Part shown: in pieces, positions 43,837-53,529 of the stretch
Layout: the number at the start of each line of letters is the position of its first letter
Numbering within the stretch: position 1 is the stretch's first letter
DNA from: Faucicola osloensis_B
GTDB lineage: Bacteria; Pseudomonadota; Gammaproteobacteria; Pseudomonadales; Moraxellaceae
Direction of reading: 5' to 3'
NCBI GenBank assembly: GCA_964211495.1
Contig: CAXORL010000001.1
Coordinates: 62,001-126,000, forward strand
Length of the DNA stretch: 64,000 nucleotides
Made by a program: the position numbers and the translations under genes
Notes under the pieces: generated by a model
What the model was told of the DNA's origin: nothing
Seen by the model: the letters and a program-made list of their open reading frames with translations, nothing else
The model's database searches: none

Positions 43837-45255
43837 TTAATAATTTCTCACGTCAACAAAATGACCGGCTAATGCCGCGGCAGCTGCCATCGCAGGGCTG
43901 ACCAAATGGGTGCGTCCGCCATTGCCCTGACGACCTTCAAAGTTACGATTCGAGGTACTGGCGCAATGTTCTTTTGGCTGCAATTTGTCTGCATTCATGG
44001 CAAGGCACATCGAGCACCCTGGCTCCCGCCATTCAAAACCCGCTGCGGTAAAGACTTTATCTAGCCCTTCGCTTTCTGCTTGTTGTTTAACTAAACCAGA
44101 ACCGGCCACCACAATCGCTTCTTTGACGCTATCGGCGACTCTGCGACCTTTGATAACCGCGGCCGCTGCGCGAATATCTTCAATGCGCGAGTTGGTACAA
44201 GAGCCGATAAACACCCGATCGACTTTGATGTCAGTGACCGGTTGGCCTGCGGTCAAACCCATATACTCATAAGCGCGTGTCCAAGCCTCTTTTTGGACGT
44301 CATCTTTTGCCGCATCTAGGGTAGGGACGTGCGCGCTGATATCCACCACCATCTCAGGGGATGTACCCCAAGACACTTGAGGGGCGATGTCCGCGCCTGC
44401 CATCTCAATGACGGTATCAAATACGGCATCGGCATCTGAGTGTAGGGTTTGCCAGTAAGCCACGGCTTTATCCCACATTTCACCGGTAGGCGCATAGGGA
44501 CGACCTTTGACGTATTCAATGGTGGTGTCATCAACGGCTACCATACCAACGCGTGCGCCCGCTTCAATCGCCATATTACACACGGTCATACGTCCTTCCA
44601 TGCTCATGTCACGGAACACATCGCCTGCAAATTCAATGGCGTAACCTGTGCCACCCGCGGTGCCGATTTTTGCAATAATCGCTAGTACCACGTCTTTTGG
44701 GGTGACACCTTCACCCAATTTGCCATCGACTTTGATAAGCATATTTTTCATCTTGGTTTGTACAAGACACTGCGTTGCCAATACATGCTCAACTTCACTG
44801 GTACCAATGCCGTGGGCAAGACAGCCTAATGCACCATGGGTTGCGGTATGTGAGTCGCCACACACCACGGTCATCCCAGGTAACACCAAACCTTGTTCTG
44901 GGCCTACCACATGCACAATGCCTTGGCGCACGTCATTGATGGTAAATTCAGTGATGTTAAATTTGGCACAGTTTTCATCGAGTGTGGCTACTTGCAAGCG
45001 AGAGACATCATCTTTAATGCCTGCCACCCCTTCTTTACGTTCGCTTGCCACCGTCGGGACATTATGGTCAGGGGTGGCGATGTTTGCTGACAAACGCCAA
45101 GGGTCACGATTTGCCAATGACAAGCCTTCAAATGCTTGTGGGCTTGTGACTTCGTGTAATAAATGACGGTCGATATAGATAAGACTAGAACCGTCATCTC
45201 GTTGATTAACTAAGTGGTCTTGCCAAAGTTTATCATAAAGCGTTTGCGCTGCCAT
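43837..45255 (-). CDS. leuC: 3-isopropylmalate dehydratase large subunit
   Basis: A 472-residue aconitase-type enzyme holding a 4Fe-4S cluster. Cluster cysteines are in GSCTNSR (about 347) and EPGCSMCLAMN (about 405-413); CGDSHTATHGALG (about 128-140) and HLLHEVTSPQAFEG near the N-terminus are further family hallmarks. It catalyses the second step of leucine synthesis with LeuD. It is the first gene of the leu group and is divergent from a LysR regulator, the usual layout for a regulated operon. No leader peptide rich in Leu is evident upstream. Confidence 0.97.
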   Translation of the reverse strand: MAAQTLYDKLWQDHLVNQRDDGSSLIYIDRHLLHEVTSPQAFEGLSLANRDPWRLSANIATPDHNVPTVASERKEGVAGIKDDVSRLQVATLDENCAKFNITEFTINDVRQGIVHVVGPEQGLVLPGMTVVCGDSHTATHGALGCLAHGIGTSEVEHVLATQCLVQTKMKNMLIKVDGKLGEGVTPKDVVLAIIAKIGTAGGTGYAIEFAGDVFRDMSMEGRMTVCNMAIEAGARVGMVAVDDTTIEYVKGRPYAPTGEMWDKAVAYWQTLHSDADAVFDTVIEMAGADIAPQVSWGTSPEMVVDISAHVPTLDAAKDDVQKEAWTRAYEYMGLTAGQPVTDIKVDRVFIGSCTNSRIEDIRAAAAVIKGRRVADSVKEAIVVAGSGLVKQQAESEGLDKVFTAAGFEWREPGCSMCLAMNADKLQPKEHCASTSNRNFEGRQGNGGRTHLVSPAMAAAAALAGHFVDVRNY

Positions 45256-45399
45256 GACACATATCCTATGGTTTTTTTATAAAAGTGCGTAAGAGTTTGG
45301 TAAACAATAACGCCATTATAACAAAGAAAAATGATAATTTTAATTGATGATTTTTATATTTTATAAAAATTTTAGGAATGTATTGGGCAATTAAATAAA

Positions 45400-45428
45400 T
45401 TGTATTTGTGCATACGTTGTCTTATAAT
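45400..45428 (+). promoter_or_regulatory. Probable sigma-70 promoter of the LysR gene
   Basis: TTGTAT (45400-45405) and TATAAT (45423-45428) are separated by 17 nt, about 75 nt before the lysR start. Confidence 0.7.
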
Positions 45429-45502
45429 CTTATTTAATGTATTTTTTAAAGAATGAAACTTTTATTTATATCAAATGGTAGGGTTTTAGTTTTGGGGGAA
45501 AG

Positions 45503-46393
45503 ATGAACACCACAAATTTAAATACTTTTTTAGCGGTTATGCAAACAGGTAGTATCTCGCAGGCGGCTGATAAACTATTTATTACACAGCCTGCAGTGAG
45601 TAAGCGTATCAAAAACTTAGAAGACGAATTTGATGTCACCCTTTTTGATACTGTGGGTCGTGGTATTATCCCAACCCAAGCGGCACATGACTTGATACCC
45701 CATGCCAAACGCTGGTTAGATGATTACGACAATCTAAAAATTAATCTTAAAAACCGCCAGCAAACGGTGTCGGGTAAACTGATTATTGGTACCAGTCATC
45801 ATATTGGCTTACATCATCTGCCAGCGGTTCTCAAACAATTTATCCAAAGCTATCCTGCGGTACAGCTTGAAGTGCATTTTGTCGATTCCGAGCAAGCGCA
45901 TAAAGCCGTCCTTGATGGCGACTTGTCGTTGGCTTTTCTAACGCTACCCCCTGTGTATGATAAACGTCTAAATTATCATATGCTATGGTCAGATCCGCTG
46001 CATTTTGTGACAGGTGTTTTATCGCCACTGGCGCATAAAATGAACGTGACGCTTGAGCAATTGGCGAATTATCCAGCGATTCTACCCGCTGCCAATACCT
46101 TTACCAGTCAAATCACTTTAGCCGAATTTGCCAAATATAACTTAAAACCGTATGCCACGATGAGCACCAATCCGCTAGAGTCGATTCGTATGTTGGTATC
46201 GGTTGGGCTAGGCTGGTCGGTGTTACCACAGACATTAGTCAATCAAGATTTACAGCCGATTAATATGGATACCCCCGTTGAGTTACAACGCTATTTGGGT
46301 TTGGTCACCAATCCCAATATCACGGTATCTGCAAGCATGGCAGCCTTGCTTGACATGTTAGGATTAGAGATGGATGGTAAACATCGCGATTAA
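45503..46393 (+). CDS. LysR-family regulator, probably of the leu genes
   Basis: A 296-residue LysR-type regulator. The N-terminal winged helix-turn-helix is clear (FLAVMQTGSISQAADKLFITQPAVSKRIKNLE spread over residues 7-40), followed by a linker helix and a substrate-binding domain beginning KLIIGTSHHIGLHHLP (about 91). It is divergent from leuC across 247 nt, and LysR proteins usually regulate the divergent neighbour, so it is likely to activate leuCD. The co-inducer is unknown; 2-isopropylmalate is a possibility from other leu regulators. GGGGGAAAG is just upstream of the ATG. Confidence 0.9.
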   Translation: MNTTNLNTFLAVMQTGSISQAADKLFITQPAVSKRIKNLEDEFDVTLFDTVGRGIIPTQAAHDLIPHAKRWLDDYDNLKINLKNRQQTVSGKLIIGTSHHIGLHHLPAVLKQFIQSYPAVQLEVHFVDSEQAHKAVLDGDLSLAFLTLPPVYDKRLNYHMLWSDPLHFVTGVLSPLAHKMNVTLEQLANYPAILPAANTFTSQITLAEFAKYNLKPYATMSTNPLESIRMLVSVGLGWSVLPQTLVNQDLQPINMDTPVELQRYLGLVTNPNITVSASMAALLDMLGLEMDGKHRD

Positions 46394-46402
46394 TGGATCG
46401 AC

Positions 46403-46440
46403 ATAAAAAAAAGCCTATCAACGTGATAGGCTTTTTTTAT
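46403..46440. terminator. Bidirectional terminator between lysR and the porin gene
   Basis: AAAAAAAGCCTATCA / TGATAGGCTTTTTTT stem with a 3-nt loop. Confidence 0.92.
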
Positions 46441-46445
46441 GAGGC

Positions 46446-47855
46446 TTATTTTTTCTGATAAGTTAAACGCAGCCCGTAAATCCAAGCATCGTTGTTTTGG
46501 AAATCACCCACTAAGTCGCCATTGGGGATTTTTGATTTGGCATCGCCAAACATCAAATATTTCACGCCTGCCGACACAGCGACTTCGGGTGTAACATTGT
46601 ACTTGGCGCCTAGACCCACATTCCAATGACCTTCGACAGGTCCTAAGGTGGTGGTGGGATCACCCGCGCCGCTATCCCAACCCACTGAGCCTGACACGGC
46701 CCATTGATTACTTAATTTTTTACCCAAGCCCACTTCTGCTGCCCAGCCGTCATCTGAGTAATCAATCAAGTTTAAACCATTGGGGTATAGGGGTTTAAAA
46801 TCCGCCCCGGTGGCTTTTTTAGTCGTTGCATTATATAGAGGCGGTTTGATTGAAAAATCACTCCAAGGTACCCAGCGCAGTTTTGCGGTCAATAGCGTAG
46901 TTGGGTTTAGACCTGTTTGAAAGTCAACATTCACGGATTTTGGGGTAGTGATGGTCATGTCATTAGTACCTGAATCGCCAGTTGCAGGCATATATTCATA
47001 AGCTACGGTGTCATGATCAATTTCAGAGCGATAAGTTAATGCCGCTTTAAGCGCAATCTCAGGTTTGCTATAGGCTAAGCCTGCCATCCAACCATAACCA
47101 TTCGATTGGGCAAAGATGCCATCATAACCTTGGGTAGAATTGTAGGCTGTACCGCGTAAATGTACTTCACCTTCTAATTTTTGTAATACAGGCCCGCCAT
47201 ATACTTGCCAATTATTTTTTTCGCCAAATTTGACCCCCACTAAACCTGTGAAGTTTTTACTATCAACAGAGACATTAGTACCCTCATTGGGATGCTGAGC
47301 GATATTGGTTGCTATATTGTAGGCTGCCCCTGCTTCCCGTGCGGTTTTAACCGCGATAGCCGCGTTATACTCGAGTGTTTGGTTGGTGGGATCTGCTTGA
47401 TAAGCAGCAGCGGCGGTTTCTGCAGCAGTAGCGGCGTCTCGCGCCGCTTTTCCTGCACGAATAACCTGCTGCGCGCTGACTGTATCATTAACATTAACAA
47501 AGTTATTATTGCCGGTGAACTCAACATCCGCGCCCCACGGCTGGTCAAAAAACACACCCACACTGACTTTATCGTTGATGTCTGCTTTTGCCCCATAATT
47601 GATAAAATTATAGTTCAGCGCCATGTCGTTGGTATCGCGACCTTCTTCGTACGTGGTTGGCGAAGGGGTGGTGGCTACATTGTCTTTGCCACTAATCGAT
47701 GGGTCGATGGTGATTCGTTCGATGTAAGCAAAAGTGCCATCTTGCGTAAACCCCCAACTTGGCTGAGTTGAGCGGTCGAGCCCCGCGGCTTGGGCAGCGC
47801 TAGCAAATGAAATACTGGCAATGGCGAGTGTTAAGGATTGCAATCTTAATGACAT
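46446..47855 (-). CDS. FadL/OmpP1-family outer-membrane transporter with alanine-rich insert
   Basis: 469 residues. A signal peptide ends near A-Q-A (residue 23), followed by the GLDRSTQPSWGFTQDGT start of FadL-like proteins and the MALNYNFINYGAKADINDKVSVGVFFDQPWG region. The remainder is a run of amphipathic beta strands ending in aromatic RLTYQKK, as expected of a barrel porin. FadL-family proteins carry hydrophobic molecules such as long-chain fatty acids or aromatics across the outer membrane. Residues about 127-187 (47295-47477) form an unusual Ala-rich, helix-prone insert. It stands alone, with its promoter presumably in the 270 nt up to 48127. Confidence 0.9.
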   Translation of the reverse strand: MSLRLQSLTLAIASISFASAAQAAGLDRSTQPSWGFTQDGTFAYIERITIDPSISGKDNVATTPSPTTYEEGRDTNDMALNYNFINYGAKADINDKVSVGVFFDQPWGADVEFTGNNNFVNVNDTVSAQQVIRAGKAARDAATAAETAAAAYQADPTNQTLEYNAAIAVKTAREAGAAYNIATNIAQHPNEGTNVSVDSKNFTGLVGVKFGEKNNWQVYGGPVLQKLEGEVHLRGTAYNSTQGYDGIFAQSNGYGWMAGLAYSKPEIALKAALTYRSEIDHDTVAYEYMPATGDSGTNDMTITTPKSVNVDFQTGLNPTTLLTAKLRWVPWSDFSIKPPLYNATTKKATGADFKPLYPNGLNLIDYSDDGWAAEVGLGKKLSNQWAVSGSVGWDSGAGDPTTTLGPVEGHWNVGLGAKYNVTPEVAVSAGVKYLMFGDAKSKIPNGDLVGDFQNNDAWIYGLRLTYQKK

Positions 47856-48072
47856 GAAATACTCCCTTTTACATGGATATTGATAAAGTGCGAATTGGAG
47901 AGCTTGCTAAAGCTTGCTAAAAGGTATGAAAAACTTAGACAGGATAGTGAGGCCTTCCAATGGACCTACAAAGAATAGTTAAAAACTTACGCCTTGACAA
48001 CTTATGGCTTACAAAAATAACGCCAATTTCTGACCTGATAAGTCACTAATAGAGTATTTACAGTGACATAAA

Positions 48073-48108
48073 CATAAAAAAACACCGATTAATATAATCG
48101 GTGTTTGA
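48073..48108 (-). terminator. Terminator of the DUF3108 gene
   Basis: 12-bp perfect stem AAACACCGATTA / TAATCGGTGTTT followed by Ts on the minus strand. Confidence 0.88.
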
Positions 48109-48127
48109 GTGGAAACATGCCAAAGTA

Positions 48128-48823
48128 TTAATTTACTTTGGCCAAATTCATTTCCATTTTTCTACCATCATTGTTTTGAACGACTTTAACAGGTAGATAA
48201 TCAAGTTTTGGGGCTAACCAAAAACTGGTTTGACGGTCTTTGTCATCATGCACGCGATCGATACGCACCACGTCAAAAGTGCCCGCTGGTACGGTAATGC
48301 GAGTCATGGCAGATTTTTTAAACGGCACCGCTTCAACTGTATTGCGATCTGCCATGTAATAATTACCACGGAATTTGCCTGCTTTTAAATCTTCGCGAAT
48401 TTGAATTTCCAAACTCAAATCATCATAGGCAGGCTGTGGCAAAGCAATGACTTTGTTTTGACCTTTATAATTGGTGACTAGCTGTTTTTTTGCATTATTA
48501 AAGTTCAATGTGGTGGTGCGACCCGCCCCTAAGATTTTGTATTGGGTTAACGCGCTCACCGGTAAGATAGCGCCATTGGCATTCACAAAATTAGCAGATT
48601 GCTTGGCACTGGCTAATTTACCGACACTTGCATTAACGTTATAAAAGTACTGATTGCCAGTTTGGGTCAATACACGGCTTGCGGTACCATTGTATTTGCC
48701 TTCAATATTAAAATTATAGGTTGCATTAAAAGGGGCAACTGCCGCATTCGCCATAGAAGTGATAGCCATCGCTGACACGAGTGAAGTACTTACTAACAGT
48801 TTTTTTACTAAAGAATTTTTCAT
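48128..48823 (-). CDS. DUF3108 periplasmic protein
   Basis: 231 residues. A signal peptide with an A-N-A cleavage site (about residue 27) is followed by a beta-rich domain with the FNATYNFNIEGKYNGTASR start and the TVPAGTFDVVRIDRVHDDKDRQTSFWLAPKLDYLPVKV end, the pattern of DUF3108. Members are periplasmic or outer-membrane-associated and of unknown function. It stands alone with its own terminator and is divergent from groES. Confidence 0.88.
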   Translation of the reverse strand: MKNSLVKKLLVSTSLVSAMAITSMANAAVAPFNATYNFNIEGKYNGTASRVLTQTGNQYFYNVNASVGKLASAKQSANFVNANGAILPVSALTQYKILGAGRTTTLNFNNAKKQLVTNYKGQNKVIALPQPAYDDLSLEIQIREDLKAGKFRGNYYMADRNTVEAVPFKKSAMTRITVPAGTFDVVRIDRVHDDKDRQTSFWLAPKLDYLPVKVVQNNDGRKMEMNLAKVN

Positions 48824-49228
48824 GTTTCATCCATCAAATAACGTTCATAAGATAAGGTTAAATCTGTTTGGTATGCATACAGTAGTATTGACGGCAAGCA
48901 AATACAAGCCAGTTAACAAAAGATTGTGTTTGTGCAATAAACGACAATCTTTATGAGGTATTTGGGTGAAGGGGTTAAAAAATTGACAACAAATTGCAAA
49001 ATTTCGTAATTTTCTGCTTGAACAAATTGGCATACATCCCCACTGTTAGACAGTGAATTGATAACATGTAATAAGCATATGATTATTTATGCAAACAGAT
49101 AGTTATCATCTTTTTGTGGTCGGCAAAATAGCGGTGGTCTTCTGCGCTAACCTCTAAGCTGATCACAGCTTTCAAAGCTAACTACGGCTTTCAAACAATA
49201 ATTTAACAGTTAATTTATGGAGTAGATT
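48824..49228. other. Intergenic region before groES
   Basis: About 405 nt. It holds the heat-shock-type promoter at 49017-49044 and a leader of about 180 nt to the groES start. No CIRCE inverted repeat is seen. No gene recognised. Confidence 0.65.
49017..49044 (+). promoter_or_regulatory. Sigma-32-like heat-shock promoter of groESL
   Basis: CTTGAA (49017-49022) and CCCCACTG (49038-49045) are separated by 15 nt, close to the heat-shock consensus CTTGAA and CCCCAT. Confidence 0.75.
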
Positions 49229-49519
49229 ATGGCAATTCGTCCTTTACATGATCGTATCGTCGTGCGTCGCAGCGAAGAAGAACAAAAAACGGCTGGTGGT
49301 TTATTACTAGCAGGCAGTGCCCAAGAAAAACCTTCTCAAGGTGAAGTCATTGCAGTAGGTAATGGTCAAATCCGTGAAAACGGTGAGGTACGTGCGCTCG
49401 ATGTCAAAGTTGGCGACAAAGTACTATTTGGTCAATACGCCGGCTCAACGGTTAAAGTAGATGGTGAAGAATTATTGATTATGAAAGAAAGTGATGTATT
49501 GGGTGTGATTGAAGGTTAA
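49229..49519 (+). CDS. groS: Co-chaperonin GroES
   Basis: A 96-residue 10-kDa chaperonin forming the lid of GroEL. It has the IRPLHDRIVVRR start, the mobile loop (EQKTAGGLLLAG, about 18-30) and the GDKVLFGQYAGSTVKVDGEELLIMKESDVLGVIE core and C-terminus. ATGGAGTAG gives the ribosome binding site. A 171-nt gap to groEL is longer than usual and holds a short 15-bp imperfect repeat (49566-49595). Confidence 0.98.
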   Translation: MAIRPLHDRIVVRRSEEEQKTAGGLLLAGSAQEKPSQGEVIAVGNGQIRENGEVRALDVKVGDKVLFGQYAGSTVKVDGEELLIMKESDVLGVIEG

Positions 49520-49690
49520 TCAGTCATTGCTCTAAACAATCGTTTTTTACCTAAAAGCTAATTTATCTAGTCTTAATTTACCCAGTCTTAATGTAACTGG
49601 TTAAGTACTCGGTAAAGTAATTGATAGCAACCGTGGTAGCAATTTGAACTACCTTATACAAATAAAAATTTATAATTTGGAGAATTTAAC

Positions 49691-51334
49691 ATGGCTAAAG
49701 ATGTAAAATTTGGTATTGATGCCCGTGCAAAAATGATTGACGGCGTCAACGTATTGGCAAATGCGGTTAAAGTAACATTGGGCCCTAAAGGTCGTAACGT
49801 GGTTATCGATAAATCTTTTGGCGCACCCACCATCACTAAAGATGGCGTATCAGTGGCTAAAGAAATCGAACTTGATGACAAATTTGAAAACATGGGCGCA
49901 CAGCTGGTTCGTGAAGTTGCAAGCAAAACCAATGATGTTGCAGGTGACGGTACTACCACAGCGACTGTTTTAGCCCAAGCGATTTTGCAAGAAGGCATGA
50001 AATCAGTTGCCGCTGGCATGAACCCAATGGACTTAAAACGTGGTATCGATAAAGGTGTACGTGCCGTTGTTGCACAAATCCATGCATTTTCAACCCCAGC
50101 CAATGACACCAAAGCCATCGCGCAAGTTGGCTCTATCTCAGCTAACTCTGACCAAACTATCGGTGACTTAATCGCTCAGGCGATGGAAAAAGTGGGTAAA
50201 GAAGGCGTAATCACGGTTGAAGAAGGTTCAGGCTTTGAAGATACCCTTGAAGTCGTGGAAGGTATGCAGTTTGACCGTGGCTACATCAGCCCATACTTCG
50301 CCAATAAAGCAGATACGTTAACCGCTGAACTAGAAAACCCATTAATCTTGTTAGTGGACAAAAAAATCAGCAACATCCGTGAGTTGATTCCACTACTTGA
50401 AAACGTGATGAAATCTGGTAAAGCGTTACTGATCATTGCTGAAGATGTTGAAAACGAAGCCTTAGCAACTTTGGTTGTGAATAACATGCGCGGCGGTTTA
50501 AAAGTTTGTGCTGTTAAAGCGCCTGGTTTTGGTGACCGTCGTAAAGCAATGCTTCAAGATATCGCTATCTTAACGGGCGGTACAGTTGTATCAGAAGAAA
50601 TGGGCATGAGCTTAGAAACTGCGGATTTATCAGTATTGGGTACTGCCAAAAAAGTGACGGTTGGTAAAGAAAACACCGTGATTGTGGACGGTGCCGGTCA
50701 AAAAACTGAAATCGATGATCGTGTTGCCTCTATCCGTCGCCAAGTGGAAGAATCAACTTCTGATTACGACAAAGAAAAGCTACAAGAGCGTATTGCTAAA
50801 CTCGCAGGCGGTGTAGCAGTTATCAAAGTCGGTGCGGCGACTGAAACTGAAATGAAAGAGAAAAAAGACCGTGTGGATGATGCCTTGCATGCAACTCGTG
50901 CTGCCGTCGAAGAAGGCGTTGTAGCAGGTGGTGGTGTGGCATTGGTTCGTGCTATCTCTGCGCTTGATAATGTCAACGGTGACAATGACGACCAAGCCGC
51001 GGGTATCAACATTCTACGCCGTGCGATGGAAGCACCACTTCGTCAAATCGTGACCAACGCAGGTGATGAAGCATCTGTGGTGGTAAACCAAGTTAAAGGC
51101 GGTCAAGGTAACTACGGTTATAACGCAGCGACTGGCGAATATGGCGATATGCTAGAAATGGGTATCTTAGACCCAGCCAAAGTCACTCGCTCAGCGCTTG
51201 AAAACGCAGCATCTGTGGCAGGCTTGATGCTCACCACAGAAGCAATGATCACTGACTTGCCAAAAGACGATGCTGGCGCTGCTGCTGCCATGGGTGGTAT
51301 GGGCGGCATGGGTGGTATGGGCGGCATGATGTAA
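49691..51334 (+). CDS. groL: Chaperonin GroEL
   Basis: A 547-residue 60-kDa chaperonin. It starts with AAKDVKFG-type residues and has the ATP-binding LGPKGRNVV (about 31-39) and GDGTTTATVLA (about 86-96), the apical-domain substrate-binding segment around 190-240, and the C-terminal repeats of GGM. With GroES it folds proteins in the cytoplasm. TTGGAGAA lies before the ATG. A strong terminator follows, and expression should rise with heat through the upstream promoter. Confidence 0.98.
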   Translation: MAKDVKFGIDARAKMIDGVNVLANAVKVTLGPKGRNVVIDKSFGAPTITKDGVSVAKEIELDDKFENMGAQLVREVASKTNDVAGDGTTTATVLAQAILQEGMKSVAAGMNPMDLKRGIDKGVRAVVAQIHAFSTPANDTKAIAQVGSISANSDQTIGDLIAQAMEKVGKEGVITVEEGSGFEDTLEVVEGMQFDRGYISPYFANKADTLTAELENPLILLVDKKISNIRELIPLLENVMKSGKALLIIAEDVENEALATLVVNNMRGGLKVCAVKAPGFGDRRKAMLQDIAILTGGTVVSEEMGMSLETADLSVLGTAKKVTVGKENTVIVDGAGQKTEIDDRVASIRRQVEESTSDYDKEKLQERIAKLAGGVAVIKVGAATETEMKEKKDRVDDALHATRAAVEEGVVAGGGVALVRAISALDNVNGDNDDQAAGINILRRAMEAPLRQIVTNAGDEASVVVNQVKGGQGNYGYNAATGEYGDMLEMGILDPAKVTRSALENAASVAGLMLTTEAMITDLPKDDAGAAAAMGGMGGMGGMGGMM

Positions 51335-51372
51335 TCGAAGGATTATATCTCACTCAAACCATTTAGCTAAAA

Positions 51373-51413
51373 TCAAAACCCTATTAAACTTCAGTTTAAT
51401 AGGGTTTTTTAAT
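51373..51413 (+). terminator. Terminator of groESL
   Basis: Perfect stem AAAACCCTATTAAAC / GTTTAATAGGGTTTT followed by Ts. Confidence 0.92.
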
Positions 51414-51578
51414 TAGGGAAATTATCACAATCATGCCGATGGAGTTAATGAGCAATCTGCTACCACAAGCCAAAATCATCGGTTTATTCCGTATATTCCG
51501 TATATTCAATGAAACTGTGCTAAAAGATAGGGTCAGGGGCTTTTATGGGCGGATATTTTTCATTAAATGGCGGTGCAG

Positions 51579-52385
51579 TTAATCATTATCCCGTCTAAAA
51601 ACATACTCAGTTGTGCTTGAAGCATTTTCGACAAACTGATAGCCTTCCAAGTTAAAGTCTTTTAACTGTTGCGCGGTTGTCAGCTGATTTTCAGCCGCAA
51701 AACGCACCATTAGCCCGCGTGCCTTTTTGGCATAGAAACTTACCACTTTATATTGGCCATTTTTGCCGTCTTCAAAACGGGGCGTGATAATATCAGCCGT
51801 AATTTTTTTGGGGTTAATGACCTTAAAATATTCGTTGGAAGCCAAGTTTACCAAAACTTTGTGTTTATTTTCTGCCATGCGTTGATTGATTAAATCGCTA
51901 ATCGTATCGCCCCAAAATTGATACAAATTATCGCCTTTGGGATTTTTTAGTTTTGTGCCCATTTCCAGGCGATAAGGTAGCATCAAATCAAGCGGTTTTA
52001 ACAAGCCGTATAACCCAGACAATATTCCTAATCGTTCATTCAAATAATGGACTTGCTGCTCAGTCATTTGCTGCGCTGCCAAACCTGTATAGACATCGCC
52101 ATCAAATAAATACAGCGCCGCTTTAGCAGGTATGTCAGCATGATCGCTGCTAAATGGCTGGGTAGTATCCCATCGCCAATTTTGGTTGCGCACAGCATTT
52201 AATTGCCCAAGTTTACCTGAGATACTCATCAACGCCGACAAATCGGTTGGTGCTAATGTTTTTAATTCAGCCATCAATTCGCAAGCGTGCGCCATCAAAG
52301 CAGGCTGGGTGTAATGTTGACTAAAATCAAAAGGTAAATCATTTTTTTCATTCAAATTTTTGGCAGGCGAGAGCACAAAGTACAT
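51579..52385 (-). CDS. yaaA: Peroxide stress protein YaaA (DUF328)
   Basis: A 268-residue cytoplasmic protein with the YFVLSPAKNLN start, the LYLFDGDVYTGL segment (about 89-100), NERLGILSGLYGLLKPLDLMLPYRLEMG (about 115-145) and VVSFYAKKARGLMVRF (about 215-230), all hallmarks of the family. In E. coli it lowers free iron and DNA damage during peroxide stress, and related proteins bind DNA. It stands alone between the groESL terminator and argF. Confidence 0.95.
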   Translation of the reverse strand: MYFVLSPAKNLNEKNDLPFDFSQHYTQPALMAHACELMAELKTLAPTDLSALMSISGKLGQLNAVRNQNWRWDTTQPFSSDHADIPAKAALYLFDGDVYTGLAAQQMTEQQVHYLNERLGILSGLYGLLKPLDLMLPYRLEMGTKLKNPKGDNLYQFWGDTISDLINQRMAENKHKVLVNLASNEYFKVINPKKITADIITPRFEDGKNGQYKVVSFYAKKARGLMVRFAAENQLTTAQQLKDFNLEGYQFVENASSTTEYVFRRDND

Positions 52386-52482
52386 GGCTATGTTCCGTTT
52401 GCTTTATCGGTTAAGAATTCGAGCTATTAAGATAATGATGATGGCAGCGCAGGGCGCAAAGATAACGCCCAGACCACATAGA

Positions 52483-53403
52483 TTAGGCGAGTTTGATTTT
52501 ATCGGTTAACAAGAATTCCATCAATGCTTTTTGGGCATGCAGACGATTTTCGGCTTCATCCCATACCACAGCACGCGGATCCTCTAGCAAATCATAGGAG
52601 ATTTCTTCGCCGCGGTGGGCAGGCAGACAATGCATAAATAATACGTCTGGATCGGCTTTATCCAGTAATGAGCGGGTCACCATGTACTGGGCAAATCGCC
52701 GTGCACGAGTATTTTGCTCGCTCTCTTGCCCCATACTTGCCCATACATCGGTGGCAACCAAATGCGAGCCTTTGACCGCTTCATTAACATCTTCGACCAG
52801 CTCAACACAGTGCGAATACTGTTTGATGAGGTCGGCATTGGGTTCAAACCCATAAGGGGCGGAAACCCGCAATTGAAAGCCAAACTGATGCGCGGCATGG
52901 ATAAAAGAAGCGCACATATTGTTGCCATCCCCAATCCAAGTCACTGTTTTGCCTTCGATGCTGCCACGGTGCTCCATAAAGGTTTGGATGTCGGCTAGGA
53001 GCTGACAAGGATGCTGTTCATCGGTGAGCGCATTGATAACAGGCACTTGCGAATACTGGGCGAATTTTTCAACAATACTGTGTTCAAAGGTGCGAATCAT
53101 GACGATATCGACCATGCGTGAGATGACACGTGCCGAATCTTCAATCGGTTCGCCACGACCTAGCTGGGTATCGCGAGGTGATAGAAATATGGCATGACCG
53201 CCAAATTGTCCCATGCCTGTTTCAAACGAAATACGGGTACGGGTACTCGATTTTTCAAAAATCATACCCAAGGTACGACCGACAAAAGGCTGATAAATAA
53301 CCCCTTCATGCTGCATCAAACGCAGTTCACTGCCACGTTTAATTACTTGCATCAATTCTTCTTTGCTAAAATCCAATAACGTCAAAAAATGGCGGGTACT
53401 CAT
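52483..53403 (-). CDS. argF: Ornithine carbamoyltransferase
   Basis: A 306-residue enzyme making citrulline from ornithine and carbamoyl phosphate in arginine synthesis. The carbamoyl-phosphate site is SSTRTR (about 53-58), with HPCQLLADIQT (about 133-143) and the ornithine-binding MHCLPAHRGEEI (about 266-277). AGGACAGGCA precedes the ATG. The length is normal. It is followed by yaaA on the same strand but 97 nt apart. Confidence 0.97.
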   Translation of the reverse strand: MSTRHFLTLLDFSKEELMQVIKRGSELRLMQHEGVIYQPFVGRTLGMIFEKSSTRTRISFETGMGQFGGHAIFLSPRDTQLGRGEPIEDSARVISRMVDIVMIRTFEHSIVEKFAQYSQVPVINALTDEQHPCQLLADIQTFMEHRGSIEGKTVTWIGDGNNMCASFIHAAHQFGFQLRVSAPYGFEPNADLIKQYSHCVELVEDVNEAVKGSHLVATDVWASMGQESEQNTRARRFAQYMVTRSLLDKADPDVLFMHCLPAHRGEEISYDLLEDPRAVVWDEAENRLHAQKALMEFLLTDKIKLA

Positions 53404-53529
53404 TGCCTGTCCTACATCCCAATTTTGTCAATAAACATTACAGTAAACTATCAGTATAGCGGATTTATCCAAACTGTCTAGCAAATTGACGCATTTGTGT
53501 CACTTTAACCTCAGTGAAATAATTAACAG

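Noticed and set aside
48824..49228. CIRCE/HrcA operator before groES
   Set aside because: No TTAGCACTC-type inverted repeat was found; the heat-shock promoter motif explains control better.
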